Source of the DNA: Gentiana macrophylla
Taxonomy: Eukaryota > Streptophyta > Magnoliopsida > Gentianales > Gentianaceae
DNA: 64,000 nt
Assembly: GCA_026214975.1 (NCBI GenBank)
Contig: CM047814.1
Span: 20,793,541 to 20,857,540, forward strand
Direction of reading: 5' to 3'
The translations under genes were made by a program, and so were the position numbers. The first letter of the stretch is position 1, and each line of letters opens with the position of its first letter. A model generated the notes under the pieces. That model had not been told where the DNA came from. It worked only from the letters and a program-made list of their open reading frames with translations, and made no database searches. Below, one piece after another: positions 10,370 to 20,795 of the stretch.

Positions 10370-11156
10370 TAAGTATATTATACTAAATATACTAATGCAG
10401 AAGCCTATAATTTCATAATTTTCACATTATACTAAGTATAATATATTATATACTAATTATGTGAAAATTATGTTATTTCCCTTTTAACTAATAGCATTGT
10501 ATCATCATTAGTATAATTTGATATTTAATAGCCTTGTATCATATTTAATATAATAATTGCCTTTAGCCCTTTTATCATTTAAGATCTTTAGTATATGTAT
10601 ATAATTGCCTTAGTGTGATTTTTATAATTTAATGCCTTAGTATATGCATATGCCTAATATTACTGACAATGTAACCTAACCAAATACGACGGCGATGAAA
10701 TAGCTAATAACACATAACACAAATAAGAACGAACAATGACAATAACATCGACGACTTCCGTTCTACCTTACGGTGAAAGCCTCCACCCGAAAGCGGGGTT
10801 TTTGTAGGTTTAGGTTGTTTTCGATTCCACTCCTTCATTCTCACCAGTTATGGCCTTCCTCATGCCTGCAAGAAATGAGGTCATATAGGACAGCTCTTAG
10901 AGGATTTGTAGGTTCTCTTGTTCACATCTCCACTCAGCATCTTGGTAAAGCCTCAGCCGGAAGTGAGGCATCCTGTAGATTATGTATTTTAGTGCTGTTT
11001 CGCCGGACTCGTCCGGCATCTCCATCACTCCTCCCGTCGTGACAGCGGTTGTGTCACCACCGTACCTTAAACATCTAACAACTAAAAATACAACAAAATC
11101 ACACTAATAACCAAACAAACAAAACATCACCGTAACTTGGATAATGAATGACTACA

Positions 11157-11245
11157 CTAATTTCCAATCTTATGTATATGTATACTGTCACAAACGCATA
11201 AGCATGTGTATGTGTGCAAATGTGTGTGTCTGTTTGTGTCATGTG

Positions 11246-11306
<61 letters not shown>

Positions 11307-11640
11307 ACAACCGGATATCATAAGGGTTCGGATTTCGTATATATTTGTTTGTGTCAGTATGTATATGTATATTGTCATCAACAAATGTCATAAGGGTTCG
11401 GACTTTTACGCTGTTATTTTGTGTCATGTATATATATATATATATGCACACTGTCATAAACGAGTATTATAAAGGTTCGGATTTCGTGTGTGTTTGTTTG
11501 TGTCGGGTATGTATAAATATATACAGTCACAAACGGATATCATAAGGGTTTAGATTTTGTATGTGTTTGTTTGTGTCATGTATATTTATATGCACACTGT
11601 CATAAACAAGACTTTTACATATATTTATAATTAGTCGTAA
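11157..11640. repeat. About 80-bp minisatellite in left TIR
   Basis: About five degenerate units built of ATAAGGGTTCGGATTT, TTTGTTTGTGTC, a TA/TG-rich spacer and a CTGTCA-AAACG word. A TA run sits in the first unit (about 11253-11301). The same array is inverted at about 22900-23400. Apparent open frames here are repeat artefacts. Confidence 0.8.
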
Positions 11641-11887
11641 CAACTTATATGAAAGAGAGACGACAAGACATGAATGTTGTGGATACTGTGTGTGTTAGGA
11701 TTGTGGAATGTCATCTCTATTTTCATAGAAATTGTTAAGACTAATAATAGATATACGTAGAAGTTGTCATTATATTTATATGTGTGCGTGTGTACAATTT
11801 CCCTATTGATATATACACACACACACACACACTTTTAAATATATATTTCAAAGTTTCAAAGTACTTCTAGATACTGACGAGTGGTTA

Positions 11888-12416
11888 TTGATTTTTTCAT
11901 TTACTTTGAATGAGAAGTGGAATCACAAATCTGGTAAAGAATGGTCTTATTCGAATGGAACCGCTTATATCACTTGCGTGAACATGAATATTTCATTTGA
12001 CGAAATGACGGAGAGAATTTACAAGAGAGCTGGAATTGATCCTCTTGGTTATAAGCTGAACATTAAAGCCTTGTACACGACCGGTGGGACACACCAAACG
12101 CCTCCTGTTGAGATTTCTGACGATGACTCATGGTTCGATTACATATGTGAAAAATTAGCAAGTATTCCCATGAAACTATGTGTTGATGCCAAAAAAGTGG
12201 TAAGTTATGATCCTCCGAGAGATATGAATGTGACCATGATTGATTTAAATGAGTGCACGATTGACTTAAATGAAAAAAACTACGGTGAAGATTTTCCCAG
12301 TACCGATGACAATCTTGTTCGTTGTGCTCAACTAGAGATTTTCTCAGCAAGGGTTCCTGAAATTTATCCTCTTGATAATGGAAGAGACCGATCGGATCAT
12401 ATGACAGATAACGGGG
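11888..12416 (+). pseudogene. MULE transposase (mudrA-like), N-terminal exon
   Basis: First part of the MULE transposase, open from the ATG at 11888 until interrupted by the LTR element at 12417. It contains the N-terminal domain common in plant MULE transposases: SYSNGTAYITCVNMNISFDE, then RAGIDPLGYKLNIKALYTTG, then ISDDDSWFDYICEKL. This is followed by an acidic, low-complexity linker (TMIDLNECTIDLNEKN is part of it). Its role is inferred from the family to be interaction or DNA contact. The frame resumes after 18009 in VPNTSFTELLFG, after a one-base shift at the rejoined site. The start codon lies about 25 bases inside the TIR edge. Confidence 0.8.
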
Positions 12417-12907
12417 TGACGATGCTGGATTTTGTTGTGTATAATTTCCGGGTCAATTTAATCTAGGGATGATTGAATCAAGGATGATTTTAGACTGAGC
12501 CTGAGAGTCTCTCTCAGGTTGCCTACGTATCCTATAATTGTCCAGAAATCAAGGCACACGTAGTTCCTGGAAGTGTATATTTATAAGGAGTTCATTACCC
12601 TAACCCTAAACCATGTCGGTTTGGGTAAAATACAGTATTAGCCCTTTGGGCTTTTACCAGCATAAATGGGCTTTACCCACTTATGCAAGTAACCACCTGG
12701 ATAATGGGCCTGCGTGTTTATAGTGGACTTTGTCCGCACCCAGAGCTTTCCGACTTGCGGTAGCGAGATGGGCCCATCGTCTCGGTTCTCTGATCATGTC
12801 AGTTGTCGATGTCTCAACCCGTAATTTGACCCTTGGGCTATCACTTATTCTTGTTCAGGAGGACCATCTCGTGACGCCACGTGGAAGTGCGAGATTCGGT
12901 ATCGTTA
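12417..12907 (-). repeat. LTR (3' LTR of the minus-strand Tat-like element)
   Basis: A direct repeat of 17518-18008, equal in length with scattered substitutions. The outer end has mutated (CGTTA where the partner has ATCA). The small open frames at 12730-13071 and 17815-18123 are the same LTR segment, not genes. Confidence 0.85.
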
Positions 12908-13867
12908 TAAGCCCCGAGATCTATCGAGCTCTTAAGGTCAGTCGATCATCAAAAAGTATATCTCGCCCTTTGTCATCCAATGCCACGAACTTAAATCGCC
13001 TGCGGACTTACTTCTGTGGAGTCCGACATACGGACTTTCCATGTATACGCTTTGTAGACTTTTTACTTTAGCAACATTATCTCATCCTTGGACTTATAAT
13101 GTGTGGCTAAGTTGACATCGACTTCGATGCCGTGAAATTTGTCGATGGAATGATGAGATGTCCAACTTAGATTTGTCTCGGTTGAAATTGACTTCGATGC
13201 CATAGCCGCCGAAGGAATGTATGAGATGTCTGCGATTGGGATTTTGTCTCTGTCGAGGTCGACTTCTCTCGAAGAATCTGATTTGCCCTGATTTTGGAGT
13301 ACGGCATGCGGATCTCGAATGTCAGTCTAACAGTCTTGAGAATTTGCCCTAGCGCCAAAGATGATGCTTCTTCTTAGGATTTGCCTTTTTTAACCAAACG
13401 TTGTCGTTGGCTTCCATCTGTGTAAACATTTAGCCGGTCATTTAGACTTGGCTTATTTTTTTCCTTGAAAAATTGTTATATTTTTCCATTTTTCCTTCTG
13501 TTCTTTTGTCTTTGATAGACTATCTTTCTTTATTGCGGCCTTTGGCCTTATTCGCACATCAGCTTCTCTCATGTCGATGCTCATTTATTTGCTCCCGAAG
13601 TATAATGTAGATTCATCATCTTCGTTATACTTTCAGTAATTCTGTTTGTTTGGGCGGGAAACAACTGTACCACCTGCAACCCTAGCCAATCGTAGTGTCG
13701 TAGTGTGACGTCATGGTGCACTAGCCAATTTTATAGTATTTTGCTTCTTTTTCTTTTTATTGTCTATCTTTCACGTCTCGATGCCTTTTAGCTTTTCCCT
13801 TGTCGGGCCTTTGGCCCTGTTTGCTGTTTGCTTTATCGATGTCGTCCTGCCCCCCAAGTGTATTATG

Positions 13868-16175
13868 AACCTTTGGTTCTTATTGCACTTGCGAGTCTAG
13901 TGTAATTGAGATCGACCTAGTTGCCTTAGCATTTTTTGTCTCACAGGCTAGTTTTGCTATAGGTAAGTCGATGCTCTGGGCGTTTGATCCGACTTTGCGA
14001 ACCGTCCCTCTGCCTTAGCATTTTTTTCCCCTTAGGCTCATTTTGCTTTTGGCTAGTTGATTTTATGGGTGTTTGGTCCGACTATGCGAACTCTCCCTGT
14101 GCCTTTTTGGACTTTTCTTTTTTGTTGCGTAGTAGAAGAGATTCCCTTGGCTGTCTCCTTTCGGCTGTCGATATATATATTTCTGGCTACGATGTCTTAG
14201 TATTACTGTCTAAAAAGACTGGTAATACGTAACTGTCGCTCCGGATCTCGGTGTCGTGGTGTTTCTTTGTCGTTCATGACTCATGAGACATGATTGCCGA
14301 GAGATTTGGACATGGTCCAAACTCGATGCCTTAGCTTTTTTGTTCCATGGAAATTTTAGCTTCACTAGCCGTCGATCGAAATGATCATGTTGCCCGACCT
14401 CGATGCCTTTGTAAATCCTCTCCCTTAGGAGTCAGATTACGTTGCTGTCGACTCGGACTTCGATGCCATTGCGTTTACGTCCCATTAGGATTTATAAACA
14501 TTGGCTGTCGACACTGAAGGCGTCTGACTTGCGGATCCTCGTAGACCGTTGAGTAGATCCTTTATGGAGTGGATCCTCGAGATACGCAAGACACTAGTCA
14601 AAAAGTCGCAATAACCATGGGGATAGTTCCCGAAATAAGAAGGCTCGTCCCGCCATGCTCGGTTATGAGAGTTCCAAAATAAGATAGCTCAACCCTCTGT
14701 GTGGAGAGTTCCCAAAATAAGAAGGCTCATCCCGCCATGCTCGGCTAGGAGAGTTCCAAAATAAGATAGCTCAACCCACCATGGGGAGAGTTCCCAAAAT
14801 AAGAAGGCTCGTCCCGCCACGCTCGGCTAGGAGAGTTCCTAAATAAAATAGTTCCAAGATAAGATGCCGAGTCAAACTCGGACTTATTAAAGATTCGCTC
14901 CTCGGTGAGCTCTAAATATAATGCCTAGCTTTATTTTGCTTCAATTTTTGCAGTCTTTTGCTTGTCGCTTATCGATAACCTTTGGTTCTTATTGCACTTG
15001 CGAGTCTAGTGTAATTGAGATCGACCTAGTTACCTTAGCATTTTTTGTCTCACGGACTAGTTTTTCTATGGGTAAGTCGATGCTCTGGGCGTTTGGTCCG
15101 ACTTTGCGAACCGTCTCTCTGCCTTAGCATTTTTTGCCCCTTAGGCTCGTTTTGCTTTTGGCTAGTTGATTTTATGTGCGTTTGGTCCGATTATGCGAAC
15201 TCTCCCTGTGCCTTAGCATTTTTTGGACTTTTCTTTGTTGTTGCGTAGTAGAAGAGATGCCCCTGGCTGTCTCCTTTCGGCTGTCGATATATATATTTCC
15301 GGCTACGATGTCCTAGTAATTACTGTCTAAAAAGACTGGTAATACGTAACTTTCGCTCCAGATCTCGGTGTCGTGGTGTTTCTTTGTCGTTCATGACTCA
15401 TGACACAAGATTTCCGAGAGATTTGGACATGGTCCAAACTCGATCCCTTAGCTTTTTGGTCCCATGGAACTTTTAGCTTCACTGGCTGTCGATCGAAATG
15501 ATCATGTTGCCCGACCTCGATGCCCTAGTAAATCCTCTCCCTTAGGAGTCAGATTACGTCGATGTCGACTCGGACATCGATGCCATTGTGTTTTCGTCCT
15601 ATTAGGACTTATAAACGTTGGCTGTCGACACTGAAGACGTCCGACTTACGGATCCTCATAGACCGTTGAGTAGATCCTTTGTGGAGTGGATCCTCGAGAT
15701 ACGCAAGACACTAGTAAAAAAGTCACAATAACCATGGGGATAGTTCCCGAAATAAGAAGACTCGTCCCGCCATGCTCGGTTAGGAGAGTTCCAAAATAAG
15801 ATAGCTCAACCCTCAGTGGGTAGAGTTCTTAAAATAAGAAGGCTCATCCCGCCACGCACGGCTAGGAGAGTTACAAAATAAGATAGCTCAACCCCGGCGT
15901 GGGGAGAGTTCCCAAAATAAGAAGGCTCGTCCCGCAGCGTTCGGCTAGGAGAGTTCCAAAATAAGATAGCTCAACCCTCCGTGGGGAGAGTTCCCAAAAT
16001 AAGAAGGCTCGTCCCGCCACGCTCGGCTAGGAGAGTTCCCAAATAAAATAGTTCCAAGATAAGATGCCGAGTCAAACTCAGACTTATTAAAGATTTGCTC
16101 CTCGGTGAGCTCCAAATATGATGCCTAGCTTTATTTTGCTTCAATTTTTGCAGTATTTTGCTTGTCGCTTATCGA
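13868..16175. repeat. Tandem duplication, unit about 1.1 kb, two copies
   Basis: Copy 1 starts at 13868 and copy 2 at 14977, both opening AACCTTTGGTTCTTATTGCA. They share a series of TCGATGCC-containing segments and end in CTTGTCGCTTATCGATA (near 14970 and 16170). Copy 2 is longer because it holds more of the AATAAGAAGGCTC sub-repeat. Confidence 0.85.
14620..16045. repeat. About 80-bp sub-repeats (AATAAGAAGGCTC / AATAAGATAGCTC), two clusters
   Basis: Alternating blocks GAGAGTTCCCAAAATAAGAA, GGCTCGTCCCGCCA, GCTCGGCTAGGAGAG and AATAAGATAGCTCAACCC. They form about 2.5 units at 14620-14850 and about 3.5 units at 15725-16045, nested in the 1.1-kb duplication. No protein is encoded. Confidence 0.85.
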
Positions 16176-16436
16176 TATTCACATATCGTCTGTTGCCCTC
16201 GAAGTATGATGATTACATGTGGTCTTCATTATACTTCTAGCAGACTCTGGAGAGCTAACGAGCTCGGATCGATCCTTGGAGTTTGAGAACTCGCTTCGCG
16301 GATAGCTAGATAGATAGATAATTCACAGCTTTCTTGGGCGCCACTGCAGTGTCTTTCTGGTGACAATCAGACCTCGAAAAGGACTCCGATCAGCCCGATA
16401 TTTAGAGGGATCGTTCTTCCCTCATTTTTATTTGAT

Positions 16437-17430
16437 GTGAGCGGCGGGATATTTCTTTCGACGGTTCAATCTCCGGGAATAAGCCGCCGACCTGGAAGGA
16501 GCGCCGAGGAATTCTCTTTGCATTTTTGTGCCCAACGGCAACTTCCTTGTCACGATCAGGTAATCAAACGAACTCCGATCGGTCTGAATTTTGAGGGATC
16601 ATTCGGTCCTCATAACTATTGAATCTGACCGGTGGATTTGTTGTTCCAACGGTTCCATTGGCGGAAAAATTCTTCCGACTTGTCTGCTAACAATTAGGGT
16701 TCTGCTGTGTTTTCAGGGCTGGCAGTCACTTTCTTGGCGACAATCGGGCAATCAAACGAACTCTGATTGACCTATAATTTTGTGGGATTGTTCGTAACTC
16801 CTAATAATTGATTTTGACCGGTGGGATTGTTTTTCCAACGGTTCAATTGGTGGAAATAGGCTGCCTACCTGTCTGCTCCCAATTAGGGTTCTGCTGCGTT
16901 TTTTATACAGCAGCAACTTCTTGGCAACGATCGGGGATTAAGACGGGCACCGATCGGCATGAAATTTTTAGATATTGTTCTTCTCTCTGTATTATTTAAT
17001 ATGACTGGAGGAATTTTCATTCCAACGGTTGAATTGCTGGTAACAGGCCGCCGACACAAAGCAGTGATTAGGATTACTGCTCCGTTTCTATAATACAATG
17101 ACAACTTCTTTGCGACGATCGGGCAATTAAACGAACTCTGATTGGCCTGAAACTTTTAGGTCTTGTTCGTTCCTGATAATCCTTGATTATGACCGGTGGA
17201 ATTGTTTTTCCAACGGTTCAATTGGCGGCAATAGGCTGCCGACCTGTCTGCTCACAATTAGGGTTCTGCTGCGTTTTTGATACAACAGCAACTTCTTGGC
17301 GACGATCGGGCATCAAGACGCACTCCGATCGGTCTGAAATTTGGAGGGAATTTTTCCCCTTCTTCTTCAATTTGACTGGAGGAATTTTCATTCCAACGGT
17401 TCAAACTCCATAAATTAGCTGCCGATCTCG
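16437..17430. repeat. About 187-bp tandem array, five copies
   Basis: Units begin near 16437, 16622, 16808, 16996 and 17183, with a partial sixth at about 17370. Each carries TTCCAACGGTT, a GGCTGCCGACCTG-like block, AATTAGGGTTCTGCTGCG and a GGCGACGATCGGGCA-like block. Short open frames at 16808 and 17183 look like homologous proteins only because they are copies of the unit. Confidence 0.9.
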
Positions 17431-17517
17431 CTGCGTTTTTGGCCTTATTTTGCCATTAACATGATCACCATAACTCCTTGATCCATCATCGATAGAAGAC
17501 CCTCCTTATAGGGCCAA

Positions 17518-18008
17518 TGACGATGCTGGATTTTGTCGTGTATAATTTCCGGGTCAATTTAATCTAGGGATGATTGAATCAAGGATGATTTTAGACTGAG
17601 CCTGAGAGTCTCTCTCAGGTTGCCTACGTATCCTGCAATTGTCCAGGAATCAAGTCACATGTAGTTCCTGTAAGTGTATACTTATAGGGAGTTCATTACC
17701 CTAACCCTAAACCATGCCGGTTTGGGTAAAATACAATATTAGCCCTTTGGGCTTTTACCAGCATAAATGGGCTTTACCAATTAATGCAAGTAACCACCTG
17801 GATAATGGGCCTGCGTGTTTAGAGTGAACTTTGTCCGCACCCCGAGCTTTCCGACTTGCGGTATTGAGATGGGCCCATCGTCTCGGTCGCTGATCATGTC
17901 GGTTGTCGATGTCTCAACCCGTAATTCGACCCTTGGGCTATCACTTATTCTTGTTCAGGAGGACCATCTCGTGACGCCACATGGAGGTGCGAGATTCGGT
18001 ATAAATCA
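17518..18008 (-). repeat. LTR (5' LTR of the minus-strand Tat-like element)
   Basis: Partner of 12417-12907. Read on minus it runs from TGATTTATACC to CATCGTCA and contains a TATAAGTATA promoter-like word about 60 bases before GGATACGTAGGCA. Confidence 0.85.
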
Positions 18009-18013
18009 CGGGT

Positions 18014-18971
18014 TTACGATACACATATACAAATCGATCATATACTCAGTGAGGTACCGAATACATCATTCACTGAACTACTATTTGGTAGCTCTAGTCA
18101 AACTTTTAAAGACGCTACAATAGCTCCGACTATACCAGTTGTGAATACAAGTTGTCGATTACGTGGTGGACACCAAATTCTGAATACAAGTCATAACGCT
18201 CCACCTACAACGAATTGTAGTGTTTCGACTATTCCAGTTCAACCTAGTTTTGGCCTAGGCGGTTCATTTTTAAACCACAGTGTTGCACACCATGTTGAAT
18301 CCCGACACACATATGGCAGTAGCAGTCGTGACGGAAGGAGTGATTTAGGTGATTTTGGAGACAGTCTTCCGGCAATTGAAATACCGTTGTGCCCTAGCAC
18401 ATGGACGATTACCATTGAAGACGAAGATGGTTTGTATGTTGGGAAGTTGTTCAAAAATAAAGATGAGATGCGTGACATATTACGATTTCACGTAATGAAG
18501 AAGAGGTATCAGTTCAAACTCAAAAGGTCTGATAAGGATAAACTGTATTTGGAATGTAAGCGATCGAATAAATGTGAATGGAAGTTGAATGGTAGGAAGG
18601 TTAAGGGTGATGATGTCCACTATTTCATCATAACCGAGTATGAGGCAAAACATACATGTGGACTGGAAAACATAACTAATCAGCATGCTCAAGCCACACC
18701 TTCTTCTATAGGCCGTTTGGTAAGGAACGACATTATTGAACTCAAGAGAAAATTTAAAGCAAAGAATGTCCAAGTTGCGGTGAATAAAGAATTCGGCTTA
18801 TCCCTTAGTTATGACCAAGCTTATAGATGTATACAAGAGTCTTTACGTCTGGTTGGTGGAACTCCATAACAGTCTTACAGTAAGTTGGCTGGCTACTTTC
18901 ACATTCTTAAGGAAGCAAATGCCGATACATTGACACACATAGAAAGGGATAGCATGGGTTGGTTCAAGTAA
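18014..18971 (+). pseudogene. MULE transposase, DNA-binding domain part (mudrA-like)
   Basis: Resumption of the MULE transposase after the LTR element. The frame reads VPNTSFTELLFG, then the MuDR-type DNA-binding region: LYVGKLFKNKDEMRDILRFH, KLYLECKRSNKCEWKLNGR, YEAKHTCG (the Cys-Cys-His/Cys set of this zinc-binding fold). After it come SSIGRLVRNDII and LSYDQAYRCI, which normally lead to the catalytic domain. A TAA at 18867-18869 interrupts the same frame; translation beyond would read SYSKLAGYFHILKEANADT to a second TAA at 18969-18971, just before the catalytic part. These are point lesions, as the frame is otherwise kept. The domain would bind the TIRs. Confidence 0.85.
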
Positions 18972-18977
18972 TGTTTT

Positions 18978-20200
18978 ATGTCGTTGGGATCTAGTATTGT
19001 TGGATTCAAATTTTTTCGTCCTATACTATGCGTAGATGGTACTCATTTTAAGAATAAGTATGGGGGGACTTTATTAGTTGCTGTCGGAGTATATGCGGGT
19101 GATCACTTGTTTCCATTGGCCGTTGGCGTAACCGACGGTGAGAGCAATGATTCGTGGACGTATTTCTCTAACCACTTGAAGAAGGCAATCGGAGAACGTG
19201 AGGATCTTGGAGATTTGTCATTTGTCTCCGATAGAAATCAGGCAATCAAGTCTTTCCTTGAAAGAGTATTTCCAGATGCTTACCATGGATATTGCTACCA
19301 CCACCTTGACATGAACGTCAATGACACTTATGATAAGAAAAGATATTGTAAGGTGACATTGAAGAAAGCAGCTTACACATGTTCAGAATGGGAATTTGAA
19401 ATATTGTTTGAGGAGATTAAGCGGAAAGATGGGAGGTTCATATATATTTGGAGAATGTCGGAGTGAAATACTGGGCACGGGCACATTTTCCTGGAACGCG
19501 ATACGCTATCATGACAAGCAACTATACTGAGAGCTTCAACGCTGTACTTCTTGAGGCACGGAACATGAATATAATGAATATGCTCGAGTTCATTAGGAAG
19601 ACATTACAACTTTGGTATCATGAGCGGAGAGAGTTAGCATATGGCTGTAGTAGTGTATTAGCACCATAAGTTGAAACGAAGATGATGGATATCGTTCATC
19701 GTAGAATAAACTTCATGCTCTATCCCATCGACGCCTTTCAGTTTCAGGTGTCGAACCTTGATAGCAGCACAAAGTTAATCTCTATGACCAGAAGTGCTAT
19801 TGTGGATAGTGGCAAGCACATAGGCTACCATGTGTACATGCCGCTGCAACAGTCGTAGAACGTCGTTTGAACATTTATGACGGTTGTCATCCTTATTTCA
19901 AAGCGGTGTGCTTCAAACATATTTATGAAGGCCGCGTGTTTCCTGTTCCTGTTGAAGAACATTGGAAACTCCCATATAATGTTCGAACAGAAGTTATTCT
20001 TCCACCTATTGAGAGGGATAATGTTTCGGGAGAACGGATACGGCATGGACGAAAATGAGGCCGATGTAGAACGATAAGGATACGTTCAAACGGAGAACGT
20101 AAAGCTGCAAGGATTTGAGGATACTTTCGGTAGGCCGGAGTATCAAAAAATGTTCAACTTGCGGTCTTCCTGGACACAGAAAAGACAAATGTCCTACACC
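18978..20200 (+). pseudogene. MULE transposase, catalytic DDE domain, SWIM remnant and zinc knuckle
   Basis: Catalytic half of the mudrA-like transposase, in frame with the preceding part. Seen: FFRPILCVDGTHFKNKYGG (first Asp), VGVTDGESNDSW, LSFVSDRNQAI (second Asp), YCYHHLDMN (the CxxH motif), and EWEFEILFEEIK with the expected Glu. A frameshift near 19450 moves to another frame (YWARAHFPGTRYAIMTSNYT), which stops at 19669. A SWIM-type Cys/His remnant (LPCVHAAA, about 19827-19850) follows in a third frame, then HPYFKAVCFKHIYEG and LPPIERDN. At 20151-20192 a perfect CX2CX4HX4C knuckle (C-ST-C-GLPG-H-RKDK-C) can be read. With at least three lesions it cannot be active. Confidence 0.88.
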
Positions 20201-20299
20201 ACTTCATTTGGATGGCCCACTTAATGTATAATATAATTTAGATTGTTAACTTGATGTATGAAAAGACTGACGACTTTTTTTCTCTTTGTCTTTTCGAGA

Positions 20300-20795
20300 A
20301 CAATGGTCTGTAATCGTTTATGTTTCGCTCACTTTTTTATGTTAATTTGGTAAGCCATCACGATTGTAACAAATATTTTTTTTATTCCGCTGGGTTGAAT
20401 GTTATATCCACATGGTTTTGCAGCTTTATATATGTCATACATCAACTTCATATCAACGTCATAAAGGAACAATCTCATCCATTTGACGACAATATTATCG
20501 TCGTAAAATGATGCACGACTAGTGACAAGACTTGACACTGTACCCATGTGTCCTGCCTACGGTCATAAATCACCACCACTTGACGTGTGGGACCCACCGA
20601 CAGCGACCACACAAGGCAGGGATTCTCATTTGACGACAATATTTTCGACGTAAGAGGCCATTTGACGACAATGACACTGTGATTATTTAACACCTTGTTC
20701 ATCGAGCCTTGCTTTAATGATAGCGAATTCGGCATTTATTCCCTCTTGGATTTTCCTTATTGCCGCGTCGATCATCTTACCAACCGCATCAATTA
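20300..20795. other. Non-coding stretch between the two MULE genes, with TTTGACGACAATATT repeats
   Basis: No coding region is recognised. Three copies of ATTTGACGACAATA-type words (20479, 20628, 20658) sit near complementary partners such as TATCGTCGTAAAATG, forming short hairpins around a 150-bp spacer. This is where an Ulp1-type protease domain would be expected downstream of DUF1985 on minus, but none was found. Confidence 0.4.

Larger units (their letters stand above)
9455..11861 (+). repeat. MULE left terminal inverted repeat
   Basis: An inverted copy of 22602-23812 plus 33319-34712. It comprises, from the outside in: a palindromic GGCGTAA array (9540-9845 and 10155-10275), an AT-rich part with a TA run, a GC-richer block (10745-11080), an approximately 80-bp minisatellite (11157-11640), and an inner edge near TTTCAAAGTTTCAAA (about 11846-11861). 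Open frames in the block are not conserved as proteins. Confidence 0.85.
12417..18008 (-). mobile_element. Non-autonomous Tat-like LTR retrotransposon (LARD-type, no gag-pol), inside the MULE
   Basis: Two direct LTRs of 491 bp each, 12417-12907 and 17518-18008, enclose 4.6 kb with no gag, protease, RT or integrase. Target duplication: cgggg (12412-12416) versus cgggt (18009-18013). Orientation is minus: read that way the right LTR starts TGATTTATACC, has a TATA-like TATAAGTATA, then GGATACGTAGGCAACC as in the gypsy LTR at 45842. It ends CATCGTCA, followed by TTGGCCCTATAAGGAGG (17517-17501). That resembles the site after the 37680 element's LTR (TTGGCGCTAGAAGTAGG), so both are probably Tat-lineage. 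The interior is almost all tandem repeats at several scales. It must rely on proteins from relatives. Confidence 0.75.

Noticed and set aside
10773..11042. 89-codon frame, with a homologue at 23769-23500 on minus
   Set aside because: The two are the same stretch of the left and right MULE TIR; the similarity is due to the inverted repeat, not to gene conservation.
12730..13071. 113-codon frame as a gene
   Set aside because: Mostly LTR sequence; the same frame recurs at 17815-18123 in the partner LTR.
16808..17413. Two homologous small proteins (MILTGGIVFPTVQ / MIMTGGIVFPTVQ)
   Set aside because: They are copies of the 187-bp tandem unit; other units carry stops and there is no selection signal.
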